A program made the translations under genes and the position numbers. A model generated the notes under the pieces. The model did no database searches. It had not been told where the DNA came from and was given only the letters and a program-made list of their open reading frames with translations. This document shows positions 57,181-64,000 of a stretch of 64,000 bases of DNA, in pieces; the stretch's first letter is position 1, and each line of letters opens with the position of its first letter. This DNA is from Hevea brasiliensis (lineage: Eukaryota; Streptophyta; Magnoliopsida; Malpighiales; Euphorbiaceae): assembly GCF_030052815.1 (NCBI RefSeq), contig NC_079495.1:33823967-33887966 (forward strand). The letters run 5' to 3'.

Positions 57181-60100
57181 TGTCACACCTTACCCCTCTG
57201 TAAGGCATAACATGATCCCGTAGAATACCTAATGAACTACCGAACTTCACCTACCGATAACTCATTAAGTACCCTACCAGGGATTTTAAAACAATTTTCT
57301 TATTTTTGAAAAGTGGTGAGCATTTCTAATAAGTATTTTAAACATGTAATTAAGTTGAAAGTTAGTTGGAAATTTTAGCCCATTTTATTTTTCTGCAAAT
57401 TTTATAAAATTTTGACAGAGTTTCCTCTTTATTTTGAGAAAATAGTTCTTCAAATATCTGTAAAAAGCACTTCTAAAAATTTTCTTAACAACTGCTTCAA
57501 TTTCAAACTCAATCTCAAACAACTTCTCAACACATTTATCAACTTTCAATTTCAAATCCAGTATCCAATGATCATCAAAATACTAACAATCCATTTCATT
57601 TAAATTAAATAAAATAGTTCAATTCATATTTCATTAGAAACAAAATAATTTAAATAGATCATTACAAAATTTACATTAAGAGAATTTCAAACTACAATAT
57701 ATATTACAACTTTATACAAATTTTATACAACTGCTCAAGACCCATTTTTACATGTCCATACATTTATGTGCAATATATACATCAAAAGAAATATTTACAA
57801 TTAGGGTATAAATTATATCCGAAGACTTTAGGCCGAATGATCCTCAATCTTTAGCAACTCAGTCTGCTGCTCCTCTAGTCTCTGTATCTGCGATAGCAAT
57901 AAAAGCTATTGCTGAGTACTAGGACTCAGTGGTGCACAACATACTAAAATAATCTTTATGCAAAAATAAAATCACATTTATTCAAAAATTTGACTAAACA
58001 TGAGCATTAAACACAAAACATGAATTATGAGATTTTAATGCAAACCACGTTCATTTCGAAGTATCAAAACACATTTCATAAAACCCACAATTAGATCATG
58101 CCATTCGAAACAAATAGAATCTCAATAGCCAGAGGCTAAAGAGAAATCACATCACAAGGCTAGCTAGCTCAAATATATGGATATCCATTCACATCCTCTT
58201 CTACTGGCACACCTCAACACTTCTCCAGAGAAGGAATCAAAATTCGAAACTAATTACCCCCACTAGTCGTGCTAGTGAGGTGTTCAAATATATGGTCATG
58301 ACACTGTGGTTTCAAAACTTATCTTAACAATTTGCTAAACATTGCTATTTCAAATATACACAATAACTTTCACAGTTTAAATCAAAACATCATAAATAAT
58401 GTCACAAATAAACTTTCAACAATTCCAAAGCACAAGTAAAATACATATTTCGTTCACGTTATCAATGAATTTTAAAGCATGGAGATGTTGTGCACAAACC
58501 TCAAGCGAGTCGTCCCTTAGCCTCGACTCGGTTCCTCGGGTTCCTTCCCGATATTCTTTTCAACTGAAACACACAATTTTACAATGTTTCATTACTAGAA
58601 CTTAACACAAATCCAAAATAAATTTAGCTTCACATTTACCTAGTTCTATTGTGTTAAATTCGACGTTCTCAAAATTTTTGTGTTTCGGGTTACTATTCAC
58701 TACACTATTCAAGTCAAATAGTTGACTTTCTAAGGCTTAATAGGTATGGGAACTCCAACTTCACCCACATACCACATTTTGGTCATTAAATTTGTTGGTT
58801 TTGGTCATTTTCTCAAAGCTTAAATCCTTTTGGCCAAATTGTCAAATTTTCAGTTTTGGTGCTCCAAGTTGCACTGTTTCATTAGTCCTTTTACTGTTGG
58901 AATTTGGCAAACCTTCCTTCATAGAAAATGTTCCTTATTGTCTTAAGTGTATTTTCATTTTTGAATCACCCCAATTGGAGTTTTGTAGCTCAAGTTATAG
59001 CCAAAATACAATTCGCTCACGCAATCGCTCATGCCGCAATTTAGGTTCGCGATTTTTGATCCAATTTCATTCAATAATTTGATCTAGTTAAGTCCATAAT
59101 TTGGTCTAATTTCCTTCATACGAAATGTTCTACTACGTCTTAGGTTTCCATCGGTTCAAGAATCGCCTAAATCGGAGTTTTCTAGAGAGAGTTATAGCCA
59201 TTGGAACTTTACTGTTCAAATGGAAATCTGCAGTTTTGCAGGTTCAGTAATTCAACTTTGCTCAATCATTTGATTAGGTTAATGGCATAATTTGGGTTAG
59301 TGTTCTTCATGAAAGTTTTAGATCTATATCTTATCTAATTACTGGTAAAATTTCAGGTCATTTTCACCTATCTAGCTCGAATTATGACCAAATGAACAAT
59401 TACTGTTCATTTGGTTAGTTTGTGCAGTGGCAGCCTGCTCTCATTTCACTTTGGTCAATTGGTTCACTAAGTTTTGGTCAGTTTTTGGCCATGGTTCCTT
59501 AATGAAAATTGTGCTATTTTATGTCTACTTTCATCCCCAATTGGTGGCATATCAATTGGACTTGTAAAATTTCCATTTTGGACCTTCAAAGTTGGCTTGG
59601 TCATGATGCCAGCAGCATGACCATTTGCCCTACGAATTTAACTTTCATTCTCACGATTTCCACACATCTCTTTTGGTCATTATTGAGCATTTTTCATCTC
59701 ACAATAGACCAAAGTCATCATTTAAGCATTTCTCTAAAATTTGGTTCACAAACCCTAACATTCAAACCCTAACTCATTCATCTCATGCATTTAACTACAT
59801 TTAATGGTTTTAATGCTAATCATTCAACTAAGTAAGGTTTCCAAACTCATTCAAAACCCTCAAGCCATAAATTGATGTCCCCTCTTCAAGCTGGCCGAAT
59901 TTCAACAATGGTCCTTCCCCCATATTTTTATTTCCTTTCATAAATTCCAAGCTCATTTCAACCACTAATTATGCATTTAAATGGAAAAATAAGGAGTTTA
60001 ATATACTAACCTCAACTTAAAGCTTCAAATCTCTCTCTTAGCCCTTCTTTCCTCTTGTAGTCTTCTTCTCAAGTTATAATAACAAGCTCTAGGGAGGTTT

Positions 60101-60900
60101 TTAAGGGAGTTATTAGGATCAAGTGGAGAAATTAAAACTTGAGTGCAAGCTTTAATGGAAAATTTCCATGGAGGGAATATGGAGAAGATGGGGCGGCAAG
60201 ATGGAAGGAAGAAGAAGTGATTTTTACTTTTTTTTTCTTTTATTTTCTTTATTTATTTTAGTTATGGAAGACCACAAAATTTCTAATTAATTAATTAAAT
60301 TAATTAGTTTAGTTATGGCATCATGCATGAGGTCATGCATGATGTCATCACCTTTTTACTTTTTGATTTTTCCTTTTTTTTCTATTTTTTTCTATTAGTT
60401 TTTTAATTTAATTCTCGATTCCGAAATTTTCTTTTCTCTAATTTTATTTGACAGTTAGGTCAGGAGTCAGCTCTCGGGGTCAGTTGACCAAATTGCCCCT
60501 CGCCGGTTCATCCCGGTTTGCAAATAATTCCATATTTCTTTCGGTTCCCTGACCTAATTATTTGACTGACTTAACAGTTCTTTTTCGTGATTTTCTTTTT
60601 TTCACTGTGTCCATAAGGGTCCTAAGGACCGCAGCGTCACTTTTTACGATTCGAAATTTGAGTTTAAAATGACTTCGCAGTCGTTCCCGAGGAGGTCACC
60701 CATCGCTGTGACTCTCGGCTCGTTTAACTTCTTATGTTCTGTTTTTCTTGTTTATACTTAACTAATTGAATATTACTAATTATTTGTGTTTGTGGCTTAT
60801 CTAGTTGTCTTAAGTGTGGTTCTAATTCCCTTAACTGTCCGGACCGACACCGATCACCGGAACAGTGAAATCTACCAGGCTATGCAAACGGAGTTTTACA
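57181..60900 (-). repeat. TK-A2 5' LTR (3720 bp)
   Basis: Near-identical to 45372-49092. Plus-strand end reads GGAGTTTTACA where the partner reads GGGGTGTTACA, so the terminal block has mutated. Palindrome at 60319-60344; acceptor-like site near 57458 reads TTTTTACAG on the minus strand. Confidence 0.95.
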
Positions 60901-60905
60901 TCTTT

Positions 60906-61466
60906 GAAGAGACATTCAGATCAGCTCCAAGAATACCCATGTACACAGGTTTTGATGTATGCATGTAATAATATGTATGTAAATTATTTGAGCAGTTATA
61001 TAAAAACTCTTGTAATATATTTTGGTATGTAATTAAATGCAAATTATTGTAATGTAAATTTGAGATTTCATTTACCTGTATAATTTTGTAATATTAATTT
61101 TTGAGTCTTGTAATCAATGAAATGTTTCTTTTATGATGAGGTTGGTTTGAAAATGAATTGATTTGATTATTGAGATTTGAATTGTGAGTCGAAATGAAGT
61201 TATTGGAGTTGTATTTGAGAAAACATATTGGGAATGTTTTCTTTTCAGGTTTGAAGAACTGTTTTCTCAAAACACAGCCAGTATTTTGCCGAAATTTTGA
61301 AAAAAAAATTTTATAACATCAGATTTTAATCGATGATTTAAATTTCACGAAAATTGTTTAAAATCCCTTGTAGTATATCTAATGGGTTATCGGTAGGCGA
61401 AGTACGGTAATTCATTCGGTGTGCTACGGGATTATGTTACATCTTACAGAGGAGTAGAGTGTGACA
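60906..61466 (+). repeat. TK-C solo LTR, segment 3
   Basis: End of the LTR begun at 38503. Holds TTGTAA-rich poly(A)-like sequence (61010-61090), an acceptor-like TTTTCTTTTCAG ending at 61248, the conserved TTTGAAGAACTGTTTTCTC block and the LTR end TGTGACA at 61460-61466, followed by the TSD AGAAG. Confidence 0.92.
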
Positions 61467-61471
61467 AGAAG

Positions 61472-62316
61472 AATTATAACTTAAATAACATTACAAATGT
61501 GACTTTCATAAGAATATAAGTATAAGTATAAATTTTAGATTTATTTGTACATTATATAAATGATTATTGTAAACTTATGAAAGAAGTGATTCTAGAAAGC
61601 AACATAAATGACGAAAGATATATTGTATGGAAAATTTCATATGAACCCAGTAAAATTCTTGAGTATAGAAAATATTCTCCAATTATTTTTACTTATTATA
61701 TTATTTCATTGTTATATTATTACACCACTAAGCAGCAATGCTTAGCGCGATGGATTTGTTTCCTCGGGTAGGTACTGAAGTTAAAGCCCAGCGAATACCA
61801 AACAGAGATTTTAGAGTTCTGATCTGCAGAGTATTGAAGGTTGTCACCTCCTCAGCAATGCATGTAAATAGGGCCCATATAAATCATATTATGTATTTTG
61901 TACATTATAATTAGTTATTATTTGTAATGTAAATTATGAATTTATATAATCAGTCAGTAAATCATGTAAATTAATGAAACTTGAGAACTTATATATATAA
62001 CTTGTGCATGGAAATGGAAATGCATGGAAATGAATATGAAATTGAGATATATGAATGAGATGTGAATAATGAGAATAATTGATGAGATTTTTATTGGAAA
62101 ATATTATTGAAATTTTCAAACAGGTGAATAGTAAAACACGTCAAATAATAATAAAATAGGGGAAACTCCATTAGTTTCTCCGTCAAAAAATAATCGATAT
62201 TAAATATAACGAGAACAAAATTTTTAAAGAAATAAAGTAAGATAAGTTAGGGTGCTCCGGCACTGAATGTAGCACGCCTTGCTCGGCTATACTGTAGTCG
62301 GGTGAGGGGTGTTACA
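61472..62316 (+). repeat. TK-B solo LTR, right segment
   Basis: Corresponds to about 12190-12921 of the TK-B1 LTR: the GCTTAGCGC block near 61740, TTGTAA-rich sequence, the acceptor-like AAACAG/GTGAA near 62125, and the end GGTGAGGGGTGTTACA. Followed by the TSD AGGCA. Confidence 0.9.
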
Positions 62317-62673
62317 AGGCAAAACTTGATTTTCTAATTGATTGGAAAGCTTTAGAAGCTGTTCAAGGGCTGCCATTAGTGATCTTGGTGTGGACAAGCT
62401 AGAGAGACAACACCTGGTGTCCTAAGGCACATCCCAAAGGTGCCAAACACACTGCAGTGCATCAAAAGGTTAGTGCACTTATTCTTGATCTAATCTCGGG
62501 TTCTAATGAATTAATCTATTAATTCTAAAATCTTAAATGGTAATGTAGATCCAAAAATATATTAAAAGAGTTTTAATATGCTGTTTATCATTGAAATCAA
62601 ATAGATAAAAATGAATCTTGCATGATGCAATTCAATGATCTAAACTTGTGTTTTTTATGCTTCCGCTCCTTCA
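62317..62673 (+). repeat. ANG-1 3' LTR, end
   Basis: Resumes at AAAACTTGATTTTC after the TSD and matches 14855-15229 of the solo LTR; ends CTTCCGCTCCTTCA at 62673. Confidence 0.94.
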
Positions 62674-63060
62674 TATTCCCCCTGGTGCAGGTAGCTTCAT
62701 ACAAAGCCATTCCATACTGATTACAATACCATTGTTATTCAGGATTAGATGACTGAGGATTATGTTGTATGATAATGGGATGTCTACCATAGTGATCTCA
62801 GTGTAGACCTTTCATTCATACTCTTCATCGCCTAGAACTATTGTTAAGTTCATTATTCCTAATGCTGGTATTATTTTGTCTTCTAGCCTAACCAAAAGAA
62901 ACATCACTTTTATTAGGTTATCCTGTCTATATCTGAGCTTTTCCAAAACCTTCTGAGTGATGAGATTGACCAAGCTTCTTGTGTCTATAGGGACTCGGTG
63001 GATTGTATACCTATTTATCTACATAGATACAACTAATGGGTCAAAATGTGGTTGATTTAC
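62674..63060 (-). pseudogene. Aspartic protease of a Tat/Ogre-like Gypsy element (decayed)
   Basis: Read leftward from 63058: QPHFDPLVVSM, a stop, then YTIHRVPIDTRSLVN with the active-site Asp at 62983-62985. The Gly of the usual DTG is Arg. Further on, YTEITMVDIPLSYNIILSHL and MEWLCMKLPAPGG, the closing part of Tat-type proteases (compare the FLVVD.PS.YN...GR.WL...KFPTP pattern of that group, from memory). ANG-1 has inserted directly after PAPGG; RT would lie beyond the window's left edge. Confidence 0.75.
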
Positions 63061-63765
63061 TTTATGGTCCTTTGGGCCAAAAGTGATCGATTATTTGCTC
63101 AACTCATTCTTTTCTACTGCGGGGATTGCTCGATCACCTCCCCTTTCTGCTGCCCTTTTGTTACCCACTTTTCCTATGTTCGGTCCGCCCGCTATGACGT
63201 TTATCACACTAATAGGTTTGTCTTTTTGTTGTGTTTGTTGATTCCTTGCTTGTGGAAGATGTTCCTCATTTGTCTGTCATTCAATTATACTCCCTGGCAA
63301 ACTTTCTGAGTCTACCATCCCTCATTAGCCATTCAATCTCATATTTTAAGTGTCTCCAGTCATCAATTATGTGGCCATGATCCTCATGAAACTAACATAA
63401 TTTACTCTTGTCTCTTTTGTTTGAGGTATCCTAGTTAAGTCTTTTTGGCCATTTTATTCGTTCATCATTTTTTTAAATCCACATTAAAACTTTGAATCTT
63501 GCTTCAATCAAGGGAGTATAGTTTCTTAATCTCTCCCTATTTCTGCAAAGTGCCTTTCTAAGCTGTAATCTTTTCTGTTTGAGCTATACCCTTCTTTGTT
63601 TTGCCTCCTATCATCATTTTGTATGTTTCTTCTTTCCTCCCTTAGCACTTGTCATTCATTATCCAATTTAATATACTTTTGAGCTAGTTCTTGATACCTT
63701 TTGATTGTGCTTGACTTCTTAACTGCCACGTTGGTTGCCACGCTGGGTCTATTGACTTTTTTACC
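63061..63765 (-). pseudogene. Gag C-terminal part of the Tat/Ogre-like element
   Basis: Read leftward: YTPLIEARFKVLMWI near 63520, then KWPKRL-like residues, FHEDHGHIIDDWRHLKYEIE and WLMRDGRLRKFAREYN at about 63400-63290. FH.DHGH..DD...LK.EIE.L...G.L..F is the zinc-finger-like end of plant Tat/Athila Gag; the second Cys of the finger is replaced by Trp here. Several stops and frame changes. Basic, Arg/Lys-rich sequence links it to the protease. Confidence 0.72.
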
Positions 63766-64000
63766 AGGTTTTAGGGTGAGTCATATCACTAGGCTACTAA
63801 CTCAGACAGGATGAATCATCAAATTCAAATAACAAGAGTATGAGAGTCACTACGTCTAATATTTGATGTGGTAGAGCCATTAATTTTAGATAATAGAAGT
63901 AGTAGAGCCACTAATATTAAATAATAGAAGTGTTAGAGCCACTATACTTGGATTTGTAATTGTATGGTAAAAGTGGCTAAACCACTAAATGAAATTAACA
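63766..64000. repeat. Unassigned AT-rich sequence with short tandem units
   Basis: Three copies of a ~37-bp unit, GTAGAGCCACTAATATTA then GATAATAGAAGT, at about 63850-63945. No match to the elements described above, and no coding potential seen. It could be a part of the Tat-like element or the next repeat. Confidence 0.4.

Larger units (their letters stand above)
45372..60900 (-). mobile_element. TK-A2: complete TK-A element, minus strand, with nested TK-C solo LTR
   Basis: Read right to left: 5' LTR 60900-57181, primer site 57172-57161, gag from 56991, protease, [TK-C solo LTR 52094-55328], RT, RNase H, integrase, chromodomain, polypurine tract, 3' LTR 49092-45372. TSD TCTTT at 45367-45371 and 60901-60905. 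LTRs are 3721 and 3720 bp and very similar. Length without the nested LTR and one TSD copy is 12289 bp. It is the least damaged TK-A copy here and serves as reference for TK-A1. Confidence 0.96.
38503..61466 (+). mobile_element. Solo LTR of TK-C, split by two TK-A insertions
   Basis: Three pieces, 38503-39681, 43277-45371 and 60906-61466, total about 3.8 kb. Starts TGTAACACCCCTATGTTCCG, ends GAGTAGAGTGTGACA, bracketed by AGAAG (38498-38502 and 61467-61471). No primer site or coding sequence of this family is present. TK-C LTRs are related to TK-A and TK-B (same terminal blocks, same GAGCCG and GATGGGTGACC blocks, same donor- and acceptor-like sites), so it is probably another Tekay family; no TK-C protein is seen in this window. 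Confidence 0.92.
35470..62316 (+). mobile_element. Solo LTR of TK-B, split by a 23-kb nest
   Basis: Two pieces, 35470-38502 and 61472-62316, form one TK-B-type LTR (about 3.88 kb). It starts TGTAACACTCTCACTGTAGC, ends GAGGGGTGTTACA and is bracketed by AGGCA. No internal region is present between the halves other than the nested TK-C insertion, so it is a solo LTR. It is visibly more diverged than TK-B1. The block near 61735 (CAATGCTTAGCGCGATGG) corresponds to 12302-12325 in TK-B1. Confidence 0.93.
31144..62673 (+). mobile_element. ANG-1: Copia (Angela-like) element, 3' part, interrupted
   Basis: Plus-strand sister of ANG-2. Visible here: GAG-pre-integrase, integrase, RT and RNase H at 31144-33727, a polypurine tract at 33728-33739 and the 3' LTR (33740-35469 and 62322-62673). 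The 5' LTR, gag and protease lie beyond the left edge, on the other side of ANG-2. ANG-1 itself sits in a Tat-like Gypsy element (62674 onward). It is more decayed than ANG-2, fitting its outer position. Confidence 0.9.

Noticed and set aside
63046..63309. 87-residue plus-strand frame with hydrophobic, Cys-rich product
   Set aside because: Antisense to the Tat-like gag-protease; its residues arise from reading the other strand.
1..64000. tRNA, rRNA, microRNA precursors or host exons
   Set aside because: No tRNA-like B box with cloverleaf partner, no rRNA similarity and no intron-exon series encoding a recognisable host domain was found by eye; the tRNA-Met-like strings are primer-binding sites.

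Overview
This window looks like intergenic heterochromatin from a large, repeat-rich flowering-plant genome, probably a eudicot; I cannot name the species from sequence alone. I see no host gene. Almost every base belongs to LTR retrotransposons nested inside one another, and target-site duplications (TSDs) at most junctions allow the insertion order to be read. Names used here: TK-A, TK-B and TK-C are three related Ty3/Gypsy chromovirus families of the Tekay/Del type. They have LTRs of 3-4 kb, a tRNA-Met primer site and, where coding sequence survives (A and B), a chromodomain at the integrase C-terminus. ANG is a Ty1/Copia family, probably Angela lineage, with LTRs of about 2.1 kb.

Nesting, outermost first. 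(0) A decayed minus-strand Tat/Ogre-like Gypsy gag-protease lies at 62674-63765. (1) A plus-strand ANG element, ANG-1, sits in it; its integrase, RT and RNase H are at 31144-33727 and its 3' LTR is split between 33740-35464 and 62317-62673. (2a) A minus-strand ANG element, ANG-2 (9328-9823 plus 22933-31143), sits in ANG-1. It carries TK-A1 (1-9327) in its 3' LTR, TK-B1 (9824-22932, TSD GTGGT) in its RNase H, and an RTE-type LINE tail (28360-29090, 16-bp TSD) in its 5' LTR. TK-B1 is itself interrupted in gag by an ANG solo LTR (13133-15229, TSD TGGGA). (2b) The 3' LTR of ANG-1 is split by a TK-B solo LTR (35470-62316, TSD AGGCA). That is split by a TK-C solo LTR (38503-61466, TSD AGAAG). The TK-C solo LTR holds a TK-A solo LTR (39682-43271, minus, TSD TTAAG) and a complete minus-strand TK-A element, TK-A2 (45372-60900, TSD TCTTT). 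TK-A2 is split by a second TK-C solo LTR (52094-55328, TSD GAAAT). The nest is six levels deep.

No element is coding-competent. Stop codons are mostly C-to-T or G-to-A transitions, as expected of methylated, silenced repeats, with small indels added. The best-preserved coding block is a stop-free RT-RNase H in TK-A2 (50713-52088).

The most interesting signals are in non-coding DNA. All three TK families keep a splice-donor-like motif early in the LTR and a pyrimidine-rich acceptor-like motif in presumed U5, on either side of poly(A)-like sequence; I propose a leader intron that would remove the 5' poly(A) site. A 75-bp GT-AG insertion with an in-frame stop sits in the TK-B integrase. A GGGGCATTTTGGTCATTT-like module is shared by Gypsy and Copia LTRs. 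The ANG-2 leader has a 15-copy 35-bp array and a pseudoknot-capable inverted-repeat pair near the primer site. TK-A and TK-B LTRs carry perfect or near-perfect TGACATCA-type palindromes.
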